DNA of 64,000 nucleotides from Limnoperna fortunei (lineage: Eukaryota > Mollusca > Bivalvia > Mytilida > Modiolidae). The position numbers and the translations under genes were made by a program. Under the pieces are notes generated by a model. The model had not been told where the DNA came from, did no database searches, and saw only the letters and a program-made list of their open reading frames with translations. Of this stretch, positions 53,290 to 64,000 are shown in pieces. How positions within the stretch are numbered: position 1 is the stretch's first letter; every line of letters begins with the position of its first letter. The stretch covers positions 57,308,074 through 57,372,073 of the forward strand of contig OX104113.1 of NCBI GenBank assembly GCA_944474755.1. Direction: 5' to 3'.

Positions 53290-54185
53290 GAACCAGTCAA
53301 TAATCTGTACACACACTCAATAAAGAACAAGTCAATAAACTGTACAAAACTGAATAAAGAACCAGTCAATAAACTGTACAAAACTCAAAAAAGAACCAGT
53401 CAATAAACTGTACAAAACTCAAAAAAGAACCAATCAATAAACTGTACAAAATTGAATAAAGAACCAGTCAATAAACTGTACAAAACTAAATAAAGAACCA
53501 ATCAATAAACATTACTAAACTCAATAAAGAAACAGTCAATAAACTGTACAAAACTCAATAAAGAACCAGTCAATAAATTGTACACAAACTCAATGAAGAA
53601 ACAGTCAATAAACTGTACAAAATTCAATAAAGAAACAGTCAATAAACTGTACAAAACTCAATAAAGAACCAGTCAATAAACTGTACAAAACTGAATAAAG
53701 AACCAGTCAATAAACTGAACAAAACTCAATAAAGAACCAGTCAATAATATGTACACAAACTCAATAAAGAACAAGTCAATAAACTGTACAAAACTGAATA
53801 AAGAACCAGTCAATAAACTGTACAAAACTAAATAAAGAAACAGTCAATAAACTGTACAAAACTAAATAAAGAAACAGTCAATAAACTGTACAAAACTAAA
53901 TAAAGAACCAGTCAATAAATTGTACACAAACTAAATAAATAAAGAGTCAATAAACTGTACAAAACAAAATATAAAAAAACAGTCAATAAACTGAACAAAA
54001 CTCAAAAAAGAACCAGTCAATAAACTGTACAAAACTCAATAAAGAACCAGTCAATAAACTGTACAAAACTGAATAAAGAACCAGTCAATAAACTGTACAA
54101 AACTAAATAAAGAACCAGTCAATAAACATTACAAAACTCAATAAAGAAACAGTCAATAAACTGTACAAAACTCAATAAAGAACCA
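53290..54185 (+). repeat. 0.9-kb block I1 (partner 54421-55316)
   Basis: At 1131 bp the blocks share AATCTGTACAC (53302/54433), CCAATCAATAAAC with CATTACTAAAC (53510/54641) and the A-run monomer (53964/55095). Private changes include CACACACTC at about 53308 and GAGTCAATAAAC at 53944. Confidence 0.82.
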
Positions 54186-54420
54186 GTCATTAAACTGTAC
54201 CAAACTCAATAAAGAACCAGTCAATAAACTGTACAAAACTCAATAAAGAACCAGTCAATAAACTGTACAAAACTAAATAAAGAAACAGTCAATAAACTGT
54301 ACAAAACTAAATAAAGAAACAGTCAAAAAACTGTACAAAACTAAATAAAGAACCAGTCAATAAATTGTACACAAACTAAATAAATAAACAGTCAATAAAC
54401 TGTACAATACAAAATTAAAA

Positions 54421-55316
54421 AAAACAGTCAATAATCTGTACACAAACTCAATAAAGAACAAGTCAATAAACTGTACAAAACTGAATAAAGAACCAGTCAA
54501 TAAACTGTACAAAACTCAAAAAAGAACTAGTCAATAAAGTGTACAAAACTCAATAAAGAACCAATCAATAAACTGTACAAAATTGAATAAAGAACCAGTC
54601 AATAAACTGTACAAAACTAAATAAAGAACCAATCAATAAACATTACTAAACTCAATAAAGAAACAGTCAATAAACTGTACAAAACTCAATAAAGAACCAG
54701 TCAATAAATTGTACACAAACTCAATGAAGAAACAGTCAATAAACTGTACAAAATTCAATAAAGAAACAGTCAATAAACTGTACAAAACACTTTAAAAAAC
54801 CAGTCAATAAACTGTACAAAACTGAATAAAGAACCAGTCAATAAACTGAACAAAACTCAATAAAGAACCAGTCAATAATATGAACACAAACTCAATAAAG
54901 AACAAGTCAATAAACTGTACAAAACTGAATAAAGAACCAGTCAATAAACTGTACAAAACTAAATAAAGAAACAGTCAATAAACTGTACAAAACTAAATAA
55001 AGAAACAGTCAATAAACTGTACAAAACTAAATAAAGAACCAGTCAATAAATTGTACACAAACTAAATAAATAAACAGTCAATAAACTGTACAAAACAAAA
55101 TAAAAAAAACAGTCAATAAACTGTACAAAACTCAAAAAAGAACCAGTCAATAAACTGTACAAAACTCAATAAAGAACCAGTCAATAAACTGTACAAAATT
55201 GAATAAAGAACCAGTCAATAAACTGTACAAAACTAAATAAAGAACCAGTCAATAAACATTACAAAACTCAATAAAGAAACAGTCAATAAACTGTACAAAA
55301 CTCAATAAAGAACCAG
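54421..55316 (+). repeat. 0.9-kb block I2
   Basis: Second copy of 53290-54185 at offset 1131. It contains an odd unit at about 54786 reading ACACTTTAAAAAACC in place of ACTCAATAAAGAACC, and AATATGAACACAAAC at about 54876. Confidence 0.8.
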
Positions 55317-56114
55317 TCAATAAATTGTACACAAACTCAATGAAGAAACAGTCAATAAACTGTACAAAATTCAATAAAGAAACAGTCAATAAACTGTACA
55401 AAACTCAATAAAGAACCAGTCAATAAACTGTACAAAACTGAATAAAGAACCAGTCAATAAACTGAACAAAACTCAATAAAGAACCAGTCAATAATCTGTA
55501 CACAAACTCAATAAAGAACAAGTCAATAAACTGTACAAAACTGAATAAAGAACCAGTCAATAAACTGTACAAAACTCAAAAAAGAACCAGTCAATAAACT
55601 GTACAAAACTCAATAAAGAACCAGTCAATAAACTGTACAAAATTGAATAAAGAACCAGTCAATAAAATGTACAAAACTAAATAAAGAACCAGTCAATAAA
55701 CATTACAAAACTGAATAAAGAACCGGTCAATTAACTGTACAAAACTGTATAAAGAACCAGTCAATAAACTGTACAAAACTAAATAAAGAAACAGTCAATA
55801 AACTGTACAAAACTAAATAAAGAAACAGTCAATAAACTGTACAAAACTAAATAAAGAAACAGTCAATAAACTGTACAAAACTAAATAAAGAACCAGTCAA
55901 TAAATTGTACAAAACTAAATAAAGAACCAGTCAATAAATTGTACACAAACTCAATAAAGAACAAGTCAATAAACTGTACAAAACTGAATAAAGAACCAGT
56001 CAATAAACTGTACAAAACTAAATAAAGAACCAGTCAATAAATTGTACACAAACTCAATAAAGAACCAGTCAATAAACTGTACAAAACTGAATAAAGAACC
56101 AGTCAATAAACTGT
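55125..56114 (+). repeat. 990-bp block J1 (partner 56115-56800)
   Basis: AATCTGTACAC (55493/56483) and CCGGTCAATT (55723/56713) are 990 bp apart, and the intervening monomers agree. The right part of J1, 55840-56110, has an extra run of 35-mer and A-type monomers that resembles 59010-59180. Confidence 0.8.
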
Positions 56115-57009
56115 ACAAAACTGAAAAAAGAACCAGTCAATAAACTGTACAAAACTCAATAAAGAACCAGTCAATAAACTGTACAAAATTGAATAAAGAA
56201 CCAGTCAATAAACTGTACCAAACTAAATAAAGAACCAGTCAATAAACATTACAAAACTCAATAAAGAAACAGTAAATAAACTGTACAAAACTCAATAAAG
56301 AACCAGTCAATAAATTGTACACAAACTCAATGAAGAAACAGTCAATAAACTGTACAAAATTCAATAAAGAAACAGTCAATAAACTGTACAAAACTCAATA
56401 AAGAACCAGTCAATAAACTGTACAAAACTGAATAAAGAACCAGTCAATAAACTGAACAAAACTCAATAAAGAACCAGTCAATAATCTGTACACAAACTCA
56501 ATAAAGAACAAGTCAATAAACTGTACAAAACTGAATAAAGAACCAGTCAATAAACTGTACAAAACTCAAAAAAGAACCAGTCAATAAACTGTACAAAACT
56601 CAATAAAGAACCAGTCAATAAATTGTACAAATTTGAATAAAGAACCAGTCAATAAAATGTACAAAACTAAATAAAGAACCAGTCAATAAACATTACAAAA
56701 CTGAACAAAGAACCGGTCAATTAACTGTACAAAACTGTATAAAGAACCAGTCAATAAACTGTACAAAACTAAATAAAGAAACAGTCAATAAACTGTACAA
56801 AACTAAATAAAGAAACAGTCAATAAACTGTACAAAACTCAATAAAGAAACAGTCAATAAACTGTACAAAACTCAATAAAGAACCAGTCAATAAATTGTAC
56901 ACAAACTCAATGAAGAAACAGTCAATAAACTGTACAAAATTCAATAAAGAAACAGTCAATAAACTGTACAAAACTGAATAAAGAACCAGTCAATAAACTG
57001 TACAAAACT
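56115..57009 (+). repeat. 990-bp block J2 and junction to the last block
   Basis: It follows J1 to about 56800, then runs into monomers that pair with 61750-61900 at offset 4950. That offset becomes 4984 after 57010, a change of exactly one monomer. It has private forms such as CAAATTTGAATAAAG at about 56629 and CTGAACAAAG at 56701. Confidence 0.77.
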
Positions 57010-60000
57010 CAATAAAGAACCAGTCAATAAACTGTACAAAACTCAATAAAGAAACAGTCAGTAAACTGTACAAGACTCAATAAAGAAACAGTCAACAAAC
57101 TGAAGAAATCTAAATAAAGAAACAGTCAATAAACTGTACAAAACTCAATAAAGAACCAGTCAATAAACTGTACAAAACTCAATAAAGAAACAGTAAAAAA
57201 ACTGTACAAAACTAAATAAAGAAACAGTCAATAAACTGTACAAAACTAAATAAAGAACCAGTCAATAAACTCTAGAAAACTCAATAAAGAACCAGTCAAT
57301 AAACTGTACAAAATTCAATAAAGTAACAGTCAATAAACTGTACAAAACTAAATAAAGAACCAGTCAATAAACTGTACAAAACTGAACAAAGAACCAGTCA
57401 ATAAACTGTACAAAACTGAACAAAGAAACAGTCAATAAACTGTACAAAACTAAATAAAGAAACAGTCAATAAACTGTTCAAAACTGAATAAAGAAACAGT
57501 CAATCAATTGTACAAAGCTCAATAAAGAACCAGTCAATAAACTGTACAAAACTCAAAAAAGAAACAGTCAATAAACTGTACAAAACTCAATAAAGAACCA
57601 GTCAATAAACTGTACAAAACTAAATAAAGAAACAGTCAATAAACTGTACAAAACTAAATAAAGAAACAGTCAATAAACTGTACAAAACTAAATAAAGAAC
57701 CAGTCAATAAATTGTACACAAACTAAATAAATAAATAGTCAATAAACTGTACAAAACAAAATAAAAAAAACAGTCAATAAACTGTACAAAACTAAATAAA
57801 GAACCAGTCAATAAATTGTACACAAACTCAATAAAGAACCAGTCAATAAACTGTACAAAACTGAATAAAGAACCAGTCAATAAACTGAACAAAACTCAAT
57901 AAAGAACCAGTCAATAATCTGTACACAAACTCAATAAAGAACAAGTCAATAAACTGTACAAAACTGAATAAAGAACCAGTCAATAAACTGTACAAAACTC
58001 AATAAAGAACCAGTCAATAAACTGTACAAAATTGAATAAAGAACCAGTCAATAAACTGCACGAAACTAAATAAAGAACCAGTCAATAAACATTACAAAAC
58101 TGAATAAAGAACCGGTCAATTAACTGTACAAAACTGTATAAAGAACCAGTCAATAAACTGTACAAAACTAAATAAAGAAACAGTCAATAAACTGTACAAA
58201 ACTAAATAAAGAAACAGTCAATAAACTGTACAAAACTCAATAAAGAAACAGTCAATAAACTGTACAAAACTCAATAAAGAACCAGTCAATAAATTGTCCA
58301 CAAACTCAATGAAGAAACAGTCAATAAACTGTACAAAATTCAATAAAGAAACAGTCAATAAACTGTACAAAACTGAATAAAGGACCAGTCAATAAACTGT
58401 ACAAAACTCAATAAAGAACCAGTCAATAAACTGTACAAAACTCAATAAAGAAACAGTCAATAAACTGTACAAGACTCAATAAAGAAACAGTCAACAAACT
58501 GAACAAATCTAAATAAAGAAACAGTCAATAAACTGTACAAAACTCAATAAAGAACCAGTCAATAAACTGTACAAAACTCAATAAAGAAACAGTAAAAAAA
58601 ACTGTACAAAACTAAATAAAGAACCAGTCAATAAACTGTACAAAACTAAATAAAGAACCAGTCAATAAACTCTACAAAACTCAATAAAGAACCAGTCAAT
58701 AAACTGTACAAAATTCAATAAAGTAACAGTTAATAAACTGTACAAAACTAAATAAAGAACCAGTCAATAAACTGTACAAAACTCAATAAAGAACCAGTCA
58801 ATAAACTGTACAAAATTGAATAAAGAACCAGTCAATAAAATGTACAAAACTAAATAAAGAACCAGTCAATAAACATTACAAAACTGAATAAAGAACCGGT
58901 CAATTAACTGTACAAAACTGTATAAAGAACCAGTCAATAAACTGTACAAAACTAAATAAAGAAACAGTCAATAAACTGTACAAAACTAAATAAAGAAACA
59001 GTCAATAAACTGTACAAAACTAAATAAAGAAACAGTCAATAAACTGTACAAAACTAAATAAAGAACCAGTCAATAAAATGTACAAAACTAAATAAAGAAC
59101 CAGTCAATAAATTGTACACAAACTCAATAAAGAACAAGTCAATAAACTGTACAAAACTGAATAAAGAACCAGTCAATAAACTGTACAAAACTAAATAAAG
59201 AAACAGTCAATAAACTGTACAAAACTAAATAAAGAAACAGTCAATAAACTGTACAAACCTAAATAAAGAACCAGTCAATAAATTGTACACAAACTAAATA
59301 AATAAACAGTCAATAAACTGTACAAAACAAAATATAAAAAAACAGTCAATAAACTGTACAAAACTAAATAAAGAACCAGTCAATAAATTGTACACAAACT
59401 CAATAAAGAACCAGTCAATAAACTGTACAAAACTGAATAAAGAACCAGTCAATAAACTGAACAAAACTCAATAAAGAACCAGTCAATAATCTGTACACAA
59501 ACTCAATAAAGAACAAGTCAATAAACTGTACAAAATTGAATAAAGAACCAGTCAATAAACTGTACAAAACTCAAAAAAGAACCAGTCAATAAACTGTACA
59601 AATCTCAATAAAGAACCAGTCAATAAACTGTACAAAATCGAATAAAGAACCAGTCAATAAACTGTACAAAACTAAATGAAGAACCAGTCAATAAACATTA
59701 CAAAACTCAATAAAGAAACAGTCAATAAACTGTACAAAACTCAATAAAGAACCAGTCAATAAATTGTACACAAACTCAATGAAGAAACAGTCAATAAACT
59801 GTACAAAATTCAATAAAGAAACAGTCAATAAACTGTACAAAACTCAATAAAGAACCAGTCAATAAACTGTACAAAACTGAATAAAGAACCAGTCAATAAA
59901 CTGAACAAAACTCAATAAAGAACCAGTCAATAATCTGTACACAAACTCAATAAAGAACAAGTCAATAAACTGTACAAAACTGAATAAACAACCAGTCAAT

Positions 60001-61993
60001 AAACTGTACAAAACTGAACAAAGAAACAGTCAATAAACTGTACAAAACTCAATAAAGAACCAGTCAATAAACTGTACAAAATTGAATAAAGAACCAGTCA
60101 ATAAAATGTACAAAATTAAATAAAGAACCAGTCAATAAACATTACAAAACTGTATAAAGAACCAGTCAATAAACTGTACAAAACTGTATAAAGAACCAGT
60201 CAATAAACTGTACAAAACTCAATAAAGAAACAGTCAATAAACTGTACAAAACTAAATAAAGAAACAGTCAATAAACTGTACAAAACTCAATAAAGAAACA
60301 GTCAATAAACTGTACAAAACTAAATAAAGAAACAGTCAATAAACTGTACAAAACTCAATAAAGAAACAGTCAATAAACTGTACAAAACTCAATAAAGAAC
60401 CATTCAATAAATTGTACACAAACTCATTGAAGAAACAGTCAATAAACTGTACAAAATTCAATAAAGAAACAGTCAATAAACTGTACAAAACTGAATAAAG
60501 AACCAGTCAATAAACTGTACAAAACTCAATAAAGAACCAGTCAATAAACTGTACAAAACTCAATAAAGAAACAGTCAATAAACTGTACAATACTCAATAA
60601 AGAAACAGTCAACAAACTGAACAAATCCAAATAAAGAAACAGTCAATAAATTGTACAAAACTCAATAAAGAACCAGTCAATAAACTGTACAAAACTCAAT
60701 AAAGAAACAGTCAAAAAACTGTACAAAACTAAATAAAGAAACAGTCAATAAACTGTACAAAACTAAATAAAGAACCAGTCAATAAACTCTACAAAACTCA
60801 ATAAAGAACCAGTCAATAAACTGTACAAAATTCAATAAAGTAACAGTCAATAAACTGTACAAAACTAAATAAAGAACCAGTCAATAAACTGTACAAAACT
60901 GAACAAAGAACCAGTCAATAAACTGTACAAAACTGAACAAAGAAACAGTCAATAAACTGTACAAAACTAAATAAAGAAACAGTCAATAAACTATTCAAAA
61001 CTGAATAAACAAACAGTCAATAAACTGTACAAAGCTCAATAAAGAACCAGTCAATAAACTGTACAAAACTCAAAAAAGAAACAGTCAATAAACTGTACAA
61101 AACTCAATAAAGAACCAGTCAATAAACTGTACAAAACTAAATAAAGACACAGTCAATAAACTGTACAAAACTAAATAAAGAAACAGTCAATAAACTGTAC
61201 AAAACTAAATAAAGAACCAGTCAATAAATTGTACACAAACTAAATAAATAAACAGTCAATAAACTGTACAAAACAAAATTAAAAAAACAGTCAATAAACT
61301 GTACAAAACTAAATAAAGAACCAGTCAATAAATTGTACACAAACTCAATAAAGAACCAGTCAATAAACTGTACAAAACTGAATAAAGAACCAGTCAATAA
61401 ACTGAACAAAACTTAATAAAGAACCAGTCAATAATCTGTACACAAACTCAATAAAGAACAAGTCAATAAACTGTACAAAACTGAATAAAGAACCAGTCAA
61501 TAAACTGTACAAAACTCAAAAAAGAACCAGTCAATAAACTGTACAAAACTCAATAAAGAACCAGTCAATAAACTGTACAAAATTGAATAAAGAACCAGTC
61601 AATAAACTGTACGAAACTAAATAAAGAACCAGTCAATAAACATTACAAAACTGAATAAAGAACCGGTCAATTAACTGTACAAAACTGTATAAAGAAATAG
61701 TCAATAAACTGTACAAAACTAAATAAAGAAACAGTCAATAAACTGTACAAAACTAAATAAAGAAACAGTCAATAAACTGTACAAAACTCAATAAAGAAAC
61801 AGTCAATAAACTGTACAAAACTCAATAAAGAACCAGTCAATAAATTGTACACAAACTCAATGAAGAAACAGTCAATAAACTGTACAAAATTCAATAAAGA
61901 ACCAGTCAATAAACTGTACAGAACTAAATAAAGAAACAGTCAATAAACTGTACAAAACTAAATAAAGAAACAGTCAATAAACTGTACAAAACT
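57010..61993 (+). repeat. 4.98-kb higher-order block K1
   Basis: A constant 4984-bp offset links AGTCAGTAAACTG with CTGAAGAAATC, CTCTAGAAAAC (57271/62255), CAATCAATTG (57501/62485), AAATAAATAGTC, CTGCACGAAAC (58057/63041) and AAAGGACCAG (58381/63365). About 146 monomers. Inside it, A-run cassettes lie at about 57755, 59330 and 61273, so the block itself consists of several related sub-blocks. Confidence 0.88.
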
Positions 61994-64000
61994 AAATAAA
62001 GAACCAGTCAATAAACTGTACAAAACTCAATAAAGAAACAGTCAGTAAACTGTACAAGACTCAATAAAGAAACAGTCAACAAACTGAAGAAATCTAAATA
62101 AAGAAACAGTCAATAAACTGTACAAAACTCAATAAAGAACCAGTCAATAAACTGTACAAAACTCAATAAAGAAACAGTAAAAAAACTGTACAAAACTAAA
62201 TAAAGAAACAGTCAATAAACTGTACAAAACTAAATAAAGAACCAGTCAATAAACTCTAGAAAACTCAATAAAAAACCAGTCAATAAACTGTACAAAATTC
62301 AATAAAGTAACAGTCAATAAACTGTACAAAACTAAATAAAGAACCAGTCAATAAACTGTACAAAACTGAACAAAGAACCAGTCAATAAACTGTACAAAAC
62401 TGAACAAAGAAACAGTCAATAAACTGTACAAAACTAAATAAAGAAACAGTCAATAAACTGTTCAAAACTGAATAAAGAAACAGTCAATCAATTGTACAAA
62501 GCTCAATAAAGAACCAGTCAATAAACTGTACAAAACTCAAAAAAGAAACAGTCAATAAACTGTACAAAACTCAATAAAGAACCAGTCAATAAACTGTACA
62601 AAACTAAATAAAGAAACAGTCAATAAACTGTACAAAACTAAATAAAGAAACAGTCAATAAACTGTACAAAACTAAATAAAGAACCAGTCAATAAATTGTA
62701 CACAAACTAAATAAATAAATAGTCAATAAACTGTACAAAACAAAATAAAAAAAACAGTCAATAAACTGTACAAAACTAAATAAAGAACCAGTCAATAAAT
62801 TGTACACAAACTCAATAAAGAACCAGTCAATAAACTGTACAAAACTGAATAAAGAACCAGTCAATAAACTGAACAAAACTCAATAAAGAACCAGTCAATA
62901 ATCTGTACACAAACTCAATAAAGAACAAGTCAATAAACTGTACAAAACTGAATAAAGAACCAGTCAATAAACTGTACAAAACTCAATAAAGAACCAGTCA
63001 ATAAACTGTACAAAATTGAATAAAGAACCAGTCAATAAACTGCACGAAACTAAATAAAGAACCAGTCAATAAACATTACAAAACTGAATAAAGAACCGGT
63101 CAATTAACTGTACAAAACTGTATAAAGAACCAGTCAATAAACTGTACAAAACTAAATAAAGAAACAGTCAATAAACTGTACAAAACTAAATAAAGAAACA
63201 GTCAATAAACTGTACAAAACTCAATAAAGAAACAGTCAATAAACTGTACAAAACTCAATAAAGAACCAGTCAATAAATTGTCCACAAACTCAATGAAGAA
63301 ACAGTCAATAAACTGTACAAAATTCAATAAAGAAACAGTCAATAAACTGTACAAAACTGAATAAAGGACCAGTCAATAAACTGTACAAAACTCAATAAAG
63401 AACCAGTCAATAAACTGTACAAAACTCAATAAAGAAACAGTCAATAAACTGTACAAGACTCAATAAAGAAACAGTCAACAAACTGAACAAATCTAAATAA
63501 AGAAACAGTCAATAAACTGTACAAAACTCAATAAAGAACCAGTCAATAAACTGTACAAAACTCAATAAAGAAACAGTAAAAAAAACTGTACAAAACTAAA
63601 TAAAGAACCAGTCAATAAACTGTACAAAACTAAATAAAGAACCAGTCAATAAACTGTACAAAACTCAATAAAGAACCAGTCAATAAACTGTACAAAATTC
63701 AATAAAGTAACAGTTAATAAACTGTACAAAACTAAATAAAGAACCAGTCAATAAACTGTACAAAACTCAATAAAGAACCAGTCAATAAACTGTACAAAAT
63801 TGAATAAAGAACCAGTCAATAAAATGTACAAAACTAAATAAAGAACCAGTCAATAAACATTACAAAACTGAATAAAGAACCGGTCAATTAACTGTACAAA
63901 ACTGTATAAAGAACCAGTCAATAAACTGTACTAAACTAAATAAAGAAACAGTCAATAAACTGTACAAAACTAAATAAAGAAACAGTCAATAAACTGTACA
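61994..64000 (+). repeat. 4.98-kb higher-order block K2, cut by the window end
   Basis: First 2 kb of the second copy. It keeps step with K1 to the last base. The differences I noticed are few: AAAAAACCAG at 62269 against AAAGAACCAG, CTGTAC at 63655 against CTCTAC, and CTGTACTAAAC at 63928 against CTGTACAAAAC. The high identity suggests the most recent amplification in the window, or an assembly duplication. Confidence 0.87.

Larger units (their letters stand above)
1..64000 (+). repeat. 34-bp satellite array filling the window
   Basis: Every line of the window reads as the same 34-bp unit in one orientation, with no inverted segment and no unique sequence. A consensus copy is 9381-9414. It splits into TCAATAAAGAACCAG and TCAATAAACTGTACAAAAC, two parts that each start with TCAATAAA. 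Dividing 64,000 by 34 gives about 1,880 copies. The + strand is A-rich (18 A against 6 T) and C-rich over G (7 against 3), with 29% GC and no CpG in the consensus. The most variable sites are the last base (C, G or A before AATAAA) and the base before CAGT (C or A). The array starts and ends mid-monomer, so it extends past both window edges. Arrays of this kind are known from eukaryotic heterochromatin and large minisatellites. I cannot name the satellite or the species. Confidence 0.98.

Noticed and set aside
23559..62876. A recurring minus-strand frame of 61-74 codons in almost identical form (23559, 27992, 31812, 35535, 41616, 43973, 47217, 48480, 53054, 57704, 61221, 62688)
   Set aside because: Conservation of the peptide follows from duplication of the DNA. 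The frame always sits on the 35-mer and A-run cassette, where length changes skip one stop. Synonymous-site preference, a promoter and a proper start context are all unsupported. I do not call a small membrane protein family.
1..64000. CRISPR array (direct repeats of about 34 bp)
   Set aside because: There are no unique spacers between repeats; units abut head to tail. There is no leader and no cas gene.
1..64000. Centromere protein B box in the monomer
   Set aside because: The 17-bp CENP-B box needs CG-containing motifs (TTCG and CGGG). The consensus has no CpG, and the CCGG variant lacks the rest. A centromeric role is neither shown nor excluded.
1..64000. Telomeric or plasmid-iteron type repeat
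   Set aside because: The unit is not a G-rich telomere motif, and about 1,880 copies without a replication gene do not fit an iteron origin.
1..64000. tRNA, rRNA or other structured RNA gene
   Set aside because: No stretch departs from the monomer for long enough to hold one, and the base composition is too poor in G for stable RNA structure.
1..64000. Terminators or poly(A) sites as functional annotations
   Set aside because: AATAAA is part of the repeat consensus and occurs without any gene, so single copies cannot be called functional sites. The density is reported as a finding only.

Overview
The whole 64-kb window is one uninterrupted tandem-repeat (satellite) array. The basic unit is a 34-bp, A-rich monomer repeated head to tail in a single orientation, about 1,880 copies by division. 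One copy matching the consensus is 9381-9414. Both window ends lie inside the array, so neither array edge is visible. I found no protein-coding gene, RNA gene, transposon, CRISPR array or unique sequence. The open frames that exist are short, lie on the minus strand, and are by-products of the repeat.

The monomer has 18 A, 7 C, 3 G and 6 T on the + strand (29% GC), with no CpG. It can be read as two half-units of 15 and 19 bp, each starting with TCAATAAA, so each consensus monomer carries two AATAAA hexamers, both on the + strand. It also holds one TGTACA palindrome. Length variants of 33, 35 and about 36 bp and many point variants mark individual monomers and allow larger duplications to be traced. 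The array type and size point to eukaryotic heterochromatin (pericentromeric, subtelomeric or interstitial satellite) or a very large minisatellite. The sequence does not identify the species.

Layout. Positions 1-8410 form an older-looking patchwork with many CATT-type and 35-bp monomers and partial repeats at offsets of about 2.17, 2.04/1.97 and 3.37 kb. Positions 8411-13325 are two adjacent copies of a 2.45-kb block. Positions 13326-15046 are a bridge with a 442-bp internal duplication. Positions 15047-23325 are two adjacent copies of a 4.15-4.19-kb block. A monomer class with an A-run of about 6-10 first appears at about 16.35 kb and recurs through the rest of the window. Positions 22165-25994 hold nested 1,841-bp and 714-bp duplications. 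Positions 26991-36576 hold 1.98-kb blocks and a 3.89/3.72-kb block duplicated in tandem. Positions 36577-48880 are interleaved copies at offsets of 1,780, 4,236, 5,601 and 1,263 bp with visible chimeric junctions. Positions 48881-57009 are shorter blocks (955, 1,467, 1,570, 1,131 and 990 bp). From 57010 to the end, a 4,984-bp block and the first 2 kb of its next copy are present.

No genes act together here. The biology is that of a satellite that grows by in-register duplication of segments from hundreds of bases to about 5 kb. I found no undescribed gene system. The points most worth following are the nested multi-kilobase duplications, the strand-biased AATAAA density, the half-unit origin of the monomer and the A-run monomer family. 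All offsets were measured by eye from shared rare variants, and block edges are good to roughly one or two monomers.
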